DNA from: Gari tellinella
Taxonomy: Eukaryota; Mollusca; Bivalvia; Cardiida; Psammobiidae
Direction of reading: 5' to 3'
DNA length: 64,000 nucleotides
Assembly: GCA_922989275.2 (NCBI GenBank)
Contig: OV277862.1
Coordinates: 16,473,543-16,537,542 of the forward strand
Position numbers and translations under genes: made by a program. Under the pieces are notes generated by a model that did no database searches, was not told the origin of the DNA, and saw nothing but the letters and a program-made list of their open reading frames with translations. Below, piece by piece: positions 53,672 through 64,000 of this stretch. Numbering within the stretch: position 1 is the first letter of the stretch; each line of letters begins with the position of its first letter.

Positions 53672-54763
53672 AGTTTGACAACAGATCAAACTCCACATCA
53701 ACAAGCAGTTATCATTCTTATTCATATTCTACCTCGGCCTCTACGTCCAGTAGCTCAGGACCCGAGTCAGACTCTCCAGATGGTGTAGAATTTGACGACA
53801 TGGACTTTTCCACTCTTTCACTTGCCAGAGATGACCACCGAACGCCAATATTACTAGGTAAAGGTGCATTTAGCGAAGTATACCTGGGCCTGCTTAACTC
53901 ATTATCCCCTGAAACTTCCAATGGACAATTCCTGTTTGCAATAAAGGCTGGTCCATTTTAGACTATTTAGGATTGTTTTTTCTAATAAATTGCAAAATGA
54001 CAAACAGTGAAGTCTCTGATCAGAGGGCTCCTGCAGGAGCCCTCTGATCAGGGACTTCACTGTTTGCATAGGACAAGTGTACTCTTCTAAGGTACACATT
54101 TGGTAAAGGACGTATATATGCGTCACTAGGGCTCAATGAGTTAACGACATTTATGTTGTTATGAAGAAGATTAGTTTGGACAGAATGACGGAAGAAAAAG
54201 CAATAGATGAGGCCGTGATACAGAAACACCTTTATCCTGGCAATATTGTACCAAAGGTACTTAATGTTTTGACAACTGAGTACAATACTTACATCGTCCA
54301 GGAGTATGTAGAGGGCGCTGTGACACTGAAAGATGTCCACCATACTCTGACAGATACAGACTGGTTGGAAGTCTTGCTAAAGACAGCAAGAGCTATTAAA
54401 ACCATGCACGGCTTTGAGGTTATTCATAATGATATAAAAGCAGACAATATCCTTCTGAAGAGAGACGAAGATGGAATAAGAGTGCTGCTAATAGATTTCG
54501 GTTGTGCCACTTTTCGTAAAGGGCAACGTTATCGGGCAGGTGCAGAAAAGGCCAAATTCTCATTGCATGTTGCCCCAGAAGTTTTCCGTGGATGTGAAAC
54601 GACAACAGCATCTGATATATTTTCATTTGGTAGACTGATGCAAATTAGCAAGATAAGAAATAAGCGTGTATCAATTGGAAAACAGTGTCTTGAGTTGAAC
54701 TATGAGGCAAGACCGAATATATACAAGATTATAGAAGAACTGGAATTCCATGAGTTCATTTAA
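53672..54763 (+). pseudogene. Gene 3 exon 4: protein kinase domain broken by a MITE
   Basis: Acceptor CTCTCTTTTTCAG opens a Ser-rich segment (EFDNRSNSTSTSSYHSYS, then SSSGPESDSPDGVEF). It then reads RTPILLGKGAFSEVYLGLLN with the glycine loop at 53857-53889. A 243-bp HP-B element (53898-54140) interrupts here. The domain resumes with DIYVVMKKI (catalytic Lys at 54164). HNDIKADNILL is the catalytic loop, with Asp at 54431 but Asn replacing the usual Arg. IDFGCA is at 54491-54505, VAPEVFRG near 54569 and ASDIFSFGRL follows. It ends YEARPNIYKIIEELEFHEFI and TAA. The N-lobe Glu probably lies in MTEEKAIDEAVIQ. All core residues for phosphotransfer to protein substrates are kept, so the domain was recently functional. 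With the insertion the frame reaches stops within the MITE. The sub-family is uncertain; it looks Ser/Thr or dual-type. Confidence 0.8.
53898..54140. mobile_element. HP-B MITE inserted in the kinase exon
   Basis: CTCATTATCCCCTGAAAC at the left and GGGCTCAATGAG at the right, TTAA at 53894-53897 and 54141-54144. Core AAACAGTGAAGTCTCTGATC with the apex CTCCTGCAGGAG. Insert plus duplication is 247 bp, so it also shifts the frame. Removing it with one TTAA leaves CTG CTT AAC GAC in frame. Confidence 0.9.
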
Positions 54764-54959
54764 AATGCAGAATTCCCTATAGATTTCAATGGTGATGGTG
54801 TAATGAAGTGTAGGCAACGTTGATTATTTTCATAAAACTATTTTTAATGATCAACTATTGGAATTTTTTTTTTTTTTTTGTTCTATGCTAGTTGTCACGA
54901 TAAGCATCATTGCAAGCAGCATCTTTATTATCATTATCTCTAGAACGATCTTCGAAATC

Positions 54960-55505
54960 GTTTCTTCCAGCAAGTTTTATCATATTTCCTTTATCATTTT
55001 ACCTCTAGCAGTAGCTTTATCATATTTACATGTAGCAGAAGCTTTATCATCTTAACCTCAAGTATTAACTTTATCATCTTTACCTCAAGCATTAACTTTA
55101 TCATCTTTACCTCAAGCATTAACTTTATCATCTTTACCTCAAGCATAAACTTTATCATATTTACCTCAAGCATAAGCTTTATCATCTTTACCTCAAGCAT
55201 TAACTTTATCATATTTACCTCTAGCATTAATTTTATCATCTTGACCTCAAGTACATAAATTAACTATATCATCTTTACCTCAAGCATTAACTTTATCATC
55301 TTTACCTCAAGCATTAACTTTATCATCTTTACCTCAAGCATTGACTTTATCATCTTTACCTCAAGCATTAACTTTATCATCTTTACCTCAAGCATTAACT
55401 TTATCATTTTTACCTCAAGCATTAACTTTATCATCTTAATTCTAAACTTTATCACCTTTACCTCTAGCATTAACTTTATCATCTTTACCTCAAGCAATAG
55501 TTTTT
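54960..55505. repeat. 27-bp tandem repeat, about 20 units, after the kinase gene
   Basis: Units TTTATCATCTTTACCTCAAG then CATTAAC repeat with few changes. As 27 is divisible by three, minus-strand frames of MIKLMLEVK repeats are open; they are not genes. Confidence 0.9.
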
Positions 55506-55569
55506 GAGAAACCTGCATAAAACGGTTGTTTGGGGTCCCATTTGAACTACGTGGGACGTGATTCTTTCA

Positions 55570-55893
55570 CAAAAACCGTTGGAATCAGTAGTAACACCAT
55601 AGCATTCGGTGCTGAAATGAGTGAGAAAATGTTAGATTAGTTCAGATTACTCCCGCTTACATATGTATCTGGAGCATCTGGTTAACCCTTTTTCTGCTGC
55701 ACAGACGTCTGCTTTGACATTGTCGTCTGCAAAATTTGTTCAGTTTAGATTTATGCATTGTTTTAATTAAACAAACCTTAAGACGAGTGTCAAACAGTTT
55801 GGATCCGGATGAGACGCCGTGTTACGCGGCGTCTTTCTAGATTCAAACAGTTTGTAAACCCCGTAAAGTTACGACCAGTAGCCACAGGGTTAA
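55570..55893. mobile_element. HP-F fragment followed by HP-C
   Basis: 55570-55680 keeps AGTAACACCATAGCATTCGG and GTATCTGGAGC of HP-F. 55682-55893 is HP-C with TTAA at both ends and core CAAACAGTTTGGATCCGGAT, apex GACGCCGTGTTACGCGGCGTC. Confidence 0.7.
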
Positions 55894-55974
55894 ATACTAT
55901 GAGATCCAGTCAAAACGTGTAAATATTATTCACGGTGGGTAAGCGATTAAAAACATTACGGAGAATCTATACAT

Positions 55975-57880
55975 TGAGCTTGCTGAAAATGACTGTTTCA
56001 GCTTTGTCCCTCTCTAACTCAAACTCTTCTTTTTCGATCTTCACCAATCTTGCTACAAATGTTTATTAGAATAGAATCTAGGTCAGGTTCAATAACTAGC
56101 AAAATCGCATAAGGCATGTCTGAGTTATTGCCCTTGAATAATTAAAAAATGACTGTTTCAGCATTTTCTGCTCTCTAACACAAACGCTTTTTATTGGATC
56201 TTCACCAAACTTGCTGACAAGGTGTATTGGTATTAAATCTAGGTCAAGGAAAAAATCGAATACAGTTGAATGAAAATCCTTCAAGAGGTAAAGGAGAAAC
56301 GGAGTGGTCATTTATTACTTAACTTATTACCAACACGGCTAAGATGAAGCACATGCAACCATTGACCAAATTTTTGGCTAAAAATGGAATAAAAACTGAT
56401 CCTTTTACAGAGTGGACAGGGCAAAAATAAGGATAAAGTAGAAAAAATTTAAAAATTAAAGAACCATAACTCCAACATGCCTTCGACGATTTGGGTATTT
56501 ATAGAACTGGACCAAGATGGTATACAAATATTATTTTCAGCAAATTTGGTGAATATCCAATTAAAACTGTTTGAGTCAGAAAGCTGACAAGCCTGAAGTA
56601 GTCAATTTTTAGTCATTCAAGGGCAATAACTCCAACATGCCTTGTGAGATTTTGGTAGTTAAGATGATTGACCTAGATTTAATATTAATAAACATTTTCA
56701 ACAAGTTTGGTGAATATCTGATAAAAATTGTATGTGTTAGAAAGCAAAAAATGCTGAAACATTCATTTTTAATACTTAAAGGGCAAAAACTCAGACATGC
56801 CTTTTGCGATTTTAGTAGTATTGATACCAAACCTTGATTTTATATAAATAAACATTTTCAGCAAGTTTGGTGAAAATCAATAAAAAAAAAGTATTTGTGT
56901 TAGAAAGCAAAAAATGGTGAAAGAGTCCTTTTTAATACATTAAGGGCAATAACTCAGATACTCCTTATGGGATGTTAGTAATAATCACACTAGACCTAGA
57001 TGTTATATAAATAAAGAATATCAGCAAGTTTGGTGAAGATCCGATGAAAACTCTTAGCGTTAGAGAGCAAAAAAGGCTGAAACAGACATTTTTTAAAAAT
57101 AAAAGGGCTAGTACGCCGACATGCCTTATGCGATTTTAGTAGGATTCAAAGTTAACCTTGATTTTATATTAATGAAAACTTTCAGCAAGTTTGGTGAAGA
57201 TTCAATAAAACGTTTTTGTGTTAGAGAGCAAAACTTGCTGAAAACAGACATTTTTTAATATATAAAGGGCAAAAACTCAGATATGCCTCATGCGATTTTT
57301 GTAATAATTAAACTAGACCTAAATTTTATATAATTAAACATTTACAGCAAGTTTAGTGAATATTTGATAAAAACTGTATGTGTTAAAGTGTATTAATAAA
57401 CAGGCAATAACTCAGATATACCTTATGCGATTTTAGTAGTAATCAAACTAAACCTTGATTTCATATATCAATAAACATTTTCAGCAAGTTTGGTGAAGAT
57501 ACAATAAAACGTATTTGTGTTAGAGAGCAAAACTTGCTGAAAACAGTCATTTTTTAACACAAAAAAGGAAAAAACTCAGATATGCCACATGCGATTTTTG
57601 TAATAATCAAACTAGACCTAATTGTTATATGAATAAATATTTTCAGCATGTTTGGTGAATATTCGATAAAAACTGTTTGTTTTAGAGTGCAAAAATGACT
57701 GAAACAGTCATTTTTTTATTAATTAACAGGCATTAACTCAAAAATACCTTATGCGATTTTAGTAGTAATCAAACTAAACCTTGATTTTATATCAATGAAC
57801 ATTTTCAGCAAGTTTGTGGACGACCGGATAAAAAAAATTCGAGTAAGAGAGCGGACAAAAAAGTGTGATAGTCTAACTGA
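55975..57880. repeat. ~160-bp tandem array with an orientation switch
   Basis: About 12 diverged units contain GGGCAATAACTC, ATGCCTTATGCGATTTTAG and TTTCAGCAAGTTTGGTGAA. The first two (55975-56300) are inverted relative to the rest (from 56460). The array resembles a widespread bivalve repeat. No coding function. Confidence 0.8.
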
Positions 57881-58381
57881 CTGGTGGATGAACGGGCGAA
57901 GGTAGATACGGTTGCACACGGTGAAGTTGATTCGGCTGTATCACGTGATATTAAGCCGTGTGGTAATGTTTATGTCAGACGTTCTATTTTCGGTTTGTTG
58001 TGATTTTAAATCGCCCTTTTGGTGATTTAGGTCCGTCTATATCATTTCATAGACCAGTTTGGCCCATAACAATGCTCAAACATTATTATTTTCAGACAAT
58101 AAGAAAAGGTCTGAAAACACAATGGGACTTTAAAAATGATAAATAATGAGCACGAATGTGAGATTCTATTTATCACATAAATATTTTAAAACCCTATCAC
58201 GTAAACTGAATCCTTAGTTTGTAGTCTCTCCGCCATATGTATTTTCCGCCTAAAGATGACGTTGTTTATGGTGACGTGATGGAAAATGACGTCATTTGGT
58301 GCCCCGCATGCAGCGCTTGTGGACAAAAAAGTAGGGCCGGAGCCCAAATATTGATATTTCACTATCATTTATTGTATAGAG
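57881..58381. other. No feature seen
   Basis: Mixed composition, with a pair of ATGACGT motifs near 58255-58300. No exon recognised. Confidence 0.35.
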
Positions 58382-58536
58382 GATAATCAATTTCTTTGGA
58401 TTGATATGAAAAATATATGACGAGAAATGGGTTGTTATCTGGTTAAAAACGAGACCGCAGGACGAGTTTTTTAACCAGATAACAACCCATTCGAGTGATA
58501 TACTTTTGATATCTATTCAAAGGAATTGATTATTCT
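58382..58536. mobile_element. Foldback element with GACCGCAGGACGAG loop
   Basis: ATAATCAATTTCTTTGGATT at the left mirrors ATTCAAAGGAATTGATTAT. The inner arms GGGTTGTTATCTGGTTAAAA and complement surround the loop. A second small hairpin, GATAGGTATATAATAAA with its complement, lies at 58720-58762. Confidence 0.65.
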
Positions 58537-58769
58537 ATTTATTATATAATATTTTAATGACGCTTTTACAGAAAACTACATCACAAAATTGATTACCGCG
58601 ACGTCAATTTACTTATTATGAAGTGACGTCAAAAAAACAGTGATAGCATCACTACATGTAGTGATGATATCAACAGTGACGATATCAAATTTATCTAACT
58701 GAGAAATCTCTATAAATCATCGATAGGTATATAATAAATGGCTTTATTATATACCTATCTACAAAACAG

Positions 58770-59570
58770 GCAAATACAAGCCCCACAATCTTTTTTCCGT
58801 ATCAGATGGTCCGTATCAGATGGCATATATGCTACACGGTATTGCCGGGACTACTTTTATGCTACACAAGTTATACACATTCGATGTATATAAAGAACAG
58901 GTGCGCGTGACGTTTCGGAATTCCCGATTTTAATGCTATTTTTAATAACAAGAAGACCTTGAACTTGCCTACGTTTTCTCCGTCTGCTGTCAAACAAAAG
59001 AGAAAATGGAAGGAATGAAAAGTAATTACGGGAACTTCCAAATAGAATTAAGCTTAAAACAGTTCAAGTCATACTCTAATACGCTTAAATGAAGGTTATT
59101 TGAGAAAAAACACTGCTCAATCGAGCCGATAAAAAAAATGGCGGACTTCTACAAAAAAAGTCATTATGTATTAATACGCACTAGCGGATTAACATATGCA
59201 TATGGTTATTCGGTGACTATATAGCGTTTCGCAGATATAGTCCCGTTTTTAAGCTACTTTAAATGAAACAAATGAATTCGCCTCTGGTGTGATCTGGAAT
59301 ACACAGCCAACTCGAACTGATACAAGAGCCCGGATCACACACTGTGGTGATATTCCGTTTTTATTACACTGTTCGAGGCGGTTTTATGTGATAAATAACA
59401 ATGTGCCATGTGTAGAATATGAGCTATTTCTATTTGTACAGTTAACCCATGCATGGATATTGCAATGAACTCTCCCTGTATAATTACTGGGCGATTGTAT
59501 TCTAGATATACAAGGTTGATCAAAAGACACTGCAATGTTTGGCTATTAAGCAAAGTATTTCATATAATAT
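58770..59570. other. No feature seen
   Basis: AT-rich, no exon or recognised repeat. Confidence 0.35.
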
Positions 59571-59645
59571 AGCAAGCTGTGTAGACCCAGATGAGATGCG
59601 GCGTCTCATCAGAGTCTACACTGTTTGCCAATGTCCACTTTAGAA
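59570..59645. repeat. Hybrid core hairpin without element ends
   Basis: GTGTAGACCCAGATGAGATG pairs with CTCATCAGAGTCTACAC around GCGGCGT. It has the HP-B outer arm and the HP-C apex, and no MITE terminus is visible on either side. Confidence 0.55.
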
Positions 59646-59848
59646 GACGCTAAGCTTAAATTGGTTAAATAAAAATTGTGTTAAATAACCTATAAAAAAG
59701 ACAAAACGGGTCTTTTATACAAAGTGTTTTGCTTAACACATGCCTTTTCTGCATTACCCTTGTCTTTCATAAAAACAGTCATTTAATTTTAAAGACATTT
59801 ATGCTTCTTTTTAAGCGGTCGCTTTATTTAAGTAATACTGTCAATTCA

Positions 59849-60055
59849 TTAACCATTCTCTTTTCATCCACTTTGATATGGTCATCTGTCGCTTTGTCAA
59901 AATTAGATTTAAGCATTTCTTAAATTGAAGCAAACTTAAATGAGTAACAAACAGATTGGATCAATATCAGACGGCGCGTCACGCGCCGTCTGATCTGGAT
60001 CCAAGCTGTTTGCAAATATCTATTATCCAACACGCGATCGACAGGCAAAGGGTTA
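59849..60055. mobile_element. HP-C foldback MITE
   Basis: TTAA at both ends, CAAACAGATTGGATCAATAT core with the apex GACGGCGCGTCACGCGCCGTC. Confidence 0.75.
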
Positions 60056-61146
60056 AACGAGAAATAACAGGCTAATTTCAGTATGTAACAGATTTAACAA
60101 CGGGTGACACAGAATGACATGAAAAGCCTTGTTTGCAAGCACGGTCCACAAATGCCATTAATTCTACAATAGCAGCGCAATCAGCACGATTTCCGGCAGC
60201 ACGCGAAGTCCAAACCTTAGTAGAGGCAATAATTAAAGCAATAAAAATGATAAGATCTTCTTCAGGAGCTTAATCAAGCTATATAGTGTTGGATTTCCTC
60301 AGTTCTTTCATTATGACATTGGGGCAATTTGCAAATTAGCAATCAAACATATTGCATATAAGAATGTTCCCCACTGCGTCTAATTGCACTGACAACCATA
60401 CCTGTATTAAATGGTCAGTTTTATAAAGAAGTAATTTATACATCAGAATATTGTGTTATGCTCAATGAAGAACAAACGTAATGCAAAAAGCTCCCAAGAG
60501 CTTTTTGCATTACGATTGTACTTCATTGAGCCACACGCTGCCCTTAAGGCTAATAATTTTATAATGTTAATGGGCAATGAATACGGGTTTGGATGTAGCA
60601 GAATTAAGTTCAAAGAGGAGGGATTGTTTTCCCGAATGGCAACTAGTAGGCATTGATGTCAGTTGATTAAGTTTTTTCTCTTTTTGAGTTTTTATTTAAT
60701 GATAACGTCGAGTTCTAACAAACAAGTAATTTGCAATCCCTTTAAATACATGTCCAAATCATTATGACTTATGCAACGAAGTAAATAGTCTAAAAAGTAA
60801 CAAATGGCCGGTGGCCTTAATAAAACAAACAGCGATAGGGAGGATAATTTCTGCGAGCTTAAACTTTCGAGGTTTGTCTATAAAGCAAAATGTTCTAGAC
60901 AATATGTTCGCTTATAATTTATCTAATACTAGAATTTGCTGCATGAATCTGCTATTAGCGAACATAACTGAGAGCAAAATTTAAAGTTCATCTTAATCGC
61001 GAAATAAGTGAAAATAAGCCCTGGCTTGGATAATTCTCTATACGATATACATGTATGGGGAAACGGCTAAAAAGGTGTTTAAATGTAATTTGAAAATCTA
61101 CAATACTGTTACCTTTTTCCTAAACCACCTCATCACAAATAATGTT
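60056..61146. other. Mostly unique sequence with one hairpin
   Basis: At 60458-60535, CTCAATGAAG and CGTAATGCAAAAAGCTC pair with downstream complements around a CCAA loop, a two-stem hairpin of unknown family. No gene recognised. Confidence 0.4.
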
Positions 61147-61560
61147 TTAACCTATTACCCCATAGTATGGTTCTAGGTTTGAAAACAATTTCCCGCTTAA
61201 AGCAGGTTTGAAATAAAGCAGAATGCGCATTAAGACGCATTCTGTTTTTCTTTAAGTCTGTTTTAAGCTACACTCTACTAAAATATAGAAAACTTTTCTT
61301 ATGGTACATACAGTAAAACCTCGCTATTACGACCACTAAAACGAAGGCTAATTGATTGTATAATAGAGAGGTGACAGCTTAAAGCAAGGTTACAGTGAAA
61401 CAGAAAGCTCCTAAGGAGCTTTCTGTTTCACTGTCACCTTGCTTTAAGCGGTCACCTACCGTAAAACACCCTAATAATTAACATAATTTAGTGGTCGTAA
61501 TAGAGGGGTTTTACTGTATTTATGACTGTATCAAGCTGAACTAGTTTTTGAATGATAGGT
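61147..61560. mobile_element. HP-A element with nested HP-E
   Basis: HP-A starts at TTAACCTATTACCCCATAG and is interrupted after ATGGTACA. HP-E (61311-61516) is flanked by TA. HP-A then resumes with TTTATGACTGTATCAAGCTG. Intact HP-A reads ATGGTACATATTCATGACTG there. Confidence 0.85.
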
Positions 61561-61629
61561 ATTCTTATAAAGATACAGTAAATACGGCTAGTGCGTTTTC
61601 TTGTAAGAAGATATGCAGGTTGGGTTTAA

Positions 61630-61870
61630 CTCTTTCCTCCCTGAAACTTTAAATGGACAATTCCAGTTTCCATTTTAGTCTAGTCCATTTCTGACTTTTA
61701 AGGGTTGTTTTTGTCAATGTTTGGCATTGTGACAAACAGTGAAGACCCTGATCAGAGGGCTCCTAGGAGCCCTCTGATCTGGGTCTTCACTGTTTGCTCA
61801 GGACAAGTGTACTGTTTATATATACACTGTTTGGAAATAACGCCTATATGCGGGACTAGGGTTCAAAGGG
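61630..61870. mobile_element. HP-B foldback MITE
   Basis: TTAA on both sides, CTCTTTCCTCCCTGAAAC end, core AAACAGTGAAGACCCTGATC with apex CTCCTAGGAG. Confidence 0.85.
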
Positions 61871-62019
61871 TTAACGCATCTGAAAAGCGTGACGGACACG
61901 TTTTTCCTTTCGTCCATATTGTTTTAACCTATTTACCAAATGAAATTTTAGATGAATAATCAAATCGTCAGTTAAGTTTAGACTAATGTGTTTTACAATA
62001 AATTGCAAACTTACAAATA

Positions 62020-62378
62020 CAGCGTTTCCTCCCTACAACAGCCCTCCCAACAACGACTTCCTCCCTACGACAATACGTGGCGCAGTTCCCTAAACAGGTA
62101 AATTATGTCTAACCATTTTATTGCTGCAATATCGTCTGCTTAAAATTGTCGTCTGCTGTTTTTCCTCAAAGTAATATCAAGGACATTTTGACAGAAAATA
62201 AATTAATGACGAGTGACAAACAGTTTGAACCCAGATCAGTCGCCGCGTTACGCGGCGTCTGATCTGGATTCAAGCTATTTGCAAATGTAAGCCAGTTTCC
62301 CTCCCCATAACGACTCCCTCTGAACAACGCACAGAATATTTGTCTCCCGTTGGGTGTCGTTGTAAAGAGGGAGCACTG
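62020..62378. mobile_element. HP-D foldback MITE
   Basis: TA-flanked CAGCGTTTCCTCCCTACAAC to AGAGGGAGCACTG. The AATATCGTCTGCTTAAAATT segment serves as the empty-site reference for the insertion at 47914-48448. Confidence 0.85.
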
Positions 62379-62504
62379 TAGTACAAAACCCTTATAAGAT
62401 GGCACCAACACTGTTAGCATAGGGCAATTGTTAAGCAGTCACAACACCAATTGTTTTTCTTATTGTGCTCTCTTGCTAAAACATGCCTTTTTAAACCATT
62501 GTAC

Positions 62505-62715
62505 ACCAGTGAAGCGTATACATAAACGTCATTTACAAATACCAGTAGCACACGCGTGAAGAGTACACTTGCCCGGTATGCAAACCGTGTAGACCCAGAT
62601 CAGATTGATCTTATTGGAGCGCGCTGATCACGGTCTGCACTGTTTGTCATTTTGCAATAGATTGTAAAAACAATGCTTAAGTGGAAACTGGACTTGTCAT
62701 CGGGAAGGTTCAAGC
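62505..62715. mobile_element. HP-B, diverged
   Basis: GAAGAGTACACTTGCCCGGT, CAAACCGTGTAGACCCAGAT and a weak return arm, GATCACGGTCTGCACTG. Confidence 0.6.
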
Positions 62716-62770
62716 GCCATTGAGTTACGGTGTAGAAATATGCAATAACGGGTCAACAACAATAACAATA

Positions 62771-63129
62771 CAGCGCTCCCTCTCTACAACGACACCCATT
62801 GGGAGACAAACAATGTGTGCGATGTTCGGAGGGAGTCGTTATACAGAGGGAAATTGGCTTAAATCTGCAAACAGCTTGAATCCAGATCAGACGCCGCGTA
62901 ACGCGGCATCTGATCTAGATTCAAGCTGTTTGTCACTCGTCATTAAGTTTTTTTCTGTCAAAATAGCCATTATGTACCTTTGAGAAAAACAGCAGACGAC
63001 AATTTTAAACAGACGACATTGCAGCCCTGAATGGGTTGGACATAATTGTCTTGTTTGGGGGAATAGCGGCAAGGGTCGTTGTAAAGAGGAAATCGTTGTT
63101 TAGAGGGCCGTTGTAGGGAGGGGACACTG
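62771..63129. mobile_element. HP-D foldback MITE, inverted relative to the previous copy
   Basis: TA-flanked CAGCGCTCCCTCTCTACAAC to GGAGGGGACACTG. Together with the copy at 62020 it forms a 1.1-kb inverted pair. Confidence 0.85.
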
Positions 63130-63130
63130 T

Positions 63131-64000
63131 AACACTAACACCAACAGCAACAGAGTTCAGAAAGTTCAAGTCAGAAGCTGCAACAAACAGGAACATCTAA
63201 GCTCATAGATGATTATTGAGAAGTTTTTGACGTTAAGGGTGCATCAAACCCATAAGCGAATTTTTCAAAGTATTTAACTTTTTTTCTTTCATGTTTATTT
63301 TGAAAGAGCTGTTTATGATAAATGAAAAAAAAACAGGGGGAAAACATATGTTGGTGTGCATTATTTTGCACTACGGCAATTTGGAAAAGATGTGTCAAAT
63401 TCAGACTTTTTCTCAAATTTTGTCAAATTTAAAGTATAAGCTTCAATAAAAAATATTTAAAAAAACAACAAACATGGTAATTTTGTTTTTCATTATGTAT
63501 TTCATGTATGTGGAAGTATTTTGACAAAGAAACTAAATCAAGACCAAATAGGCACTAGATTTTGAAAATATGAATCTCTGAATCAACAACATGGTTTTTA
63601 TGGGTTATGATATTTTTTTAAAACAAAATATTATGAGAAATAGTAAAATAATATATATTTCTAGTATTTAACTTTTTCTTATATTCTACCAGATGAAAAT
63701 CCATACAAAGGCAATTCAAAACATGAAAAGTAATTGAAAGGTTAGTGTTGAAAATGTTTCAGTTATTGAAGAAAAAGGAGTTTTCTCCCTTTAAAAAAAT
63801 ACAAAAAAGTACCATATCGATGATATTTAGAGCTTTATAAATTTCACATTTGTTACCTGTTTTAAATAACACAAAACCAAATAATCATGTTTGTTTTCAT
63901 TTGAAATGGATTTTATTGAAACGGGCTGTTTGAAAAGGACAAAATAAGAAAAAGTGGGTGGGGTAAATTTTACAACTTTTGAAATGGCCGTAGAGCCAAA
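63131..64000. other. AT-rich right edge, no feature recognised
   Basis: Long A and T runs and no exon, MITE end or tandem structure. Confidence 0.4.

Noticed and set aside
54994..55518. Open frames of MIKLMLEVK repeats on minus
   Set aside because: Translation of the 27-bp tandem repeat; composition and perfect periodicity show it is not a gene.
1..64000. CRISPR-like arrays
   Set aside because: The many short palindromes look repetitive but are dispersed MITE cores without regular spacers, in a eukaryotic genome.

Overview
The window reads as nuclear DNA of an invertebrate, most likely a bivalve mollusc. It is about 35-40% GC by eye, has spliced coding exons separated by kilobases of intron, carries non-LTR retrotransposon tails and tRNA-derived SINEs, and holds tandem repeats typical of bivalves. 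There are no bacterial operons, ribosome-binding sites or CRISPR arrays. The organism call is inference; no marker gene fixes the species.

Genes. (1) Minus-strand gene 1, about 9.4 to 2.36 kb: a GC-box promoter region near 9388, a short first coding exon (9205-9181, starting MGKNASKH) and a clear internal exon (2471-2359). Their splice phases agree. (2) Plus-strand gene 2, 24.07-28.46 kb: two CRE-like sites and a TATA box, a possible 26-nt first coding exon, and a strong 213-codon terminal exon (27719-28361). It encodes an unrecognised protein with an internal FCVE repeat. (3) Plus-strand gene 3, 49.88-54.76 kb: four phase-compatible exons ending in a protein kinase domain. The kinase exon is broken by a 243-bp TTAA-flanked MITE inserted between the glycine loop and the catalytic lysine; two upstream exons may carry in-frame stops. 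(4) Orphan relics: a PAN/Apple-like exon on minus (46441-46552), decayed coding sequence at 43.5-43.9 kb, and weak exon-like stretches at 6.6, 20.4 and 39.8 kb.

Repeats. Nearly everything else is a carpet of foldback MITEs. I sort them by ends and core. HP-A, HP-B and HP-C sit in TTAA duplications. HP-D, HP-E and HP-G sit in TA duplications. HP-F, H, I, J, K, L, Q and S have other ends. Most carry a central palindrome of 50-70 bp. Strikingly, the same palindromic core recurs inside families with unrelated ends and different target sites (A and E share one core; B, C, D, G and I share another). Elements are nested several deep, so uninterrupted copies serve as empty-site controls. Two copies of a ~540-bp TTAA element carry a tRNA-like unit with box A and box B. 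A 1.67-kb element (44536-46209) with 26-bp perfect inverted ends splits an HP-D copy.

LINE remnants lie at 20985-21369 (minus), 29770-29984, 34160-34912 and 42520-42700. Tandem arrays lie at 13.95-14.85, 25.39-25.70, 29.98-30.51, 53.15-53.65, 54.96-55.51 and 55.98-57.88 kb. Short open frames inside these repeats are treated as non-coding.
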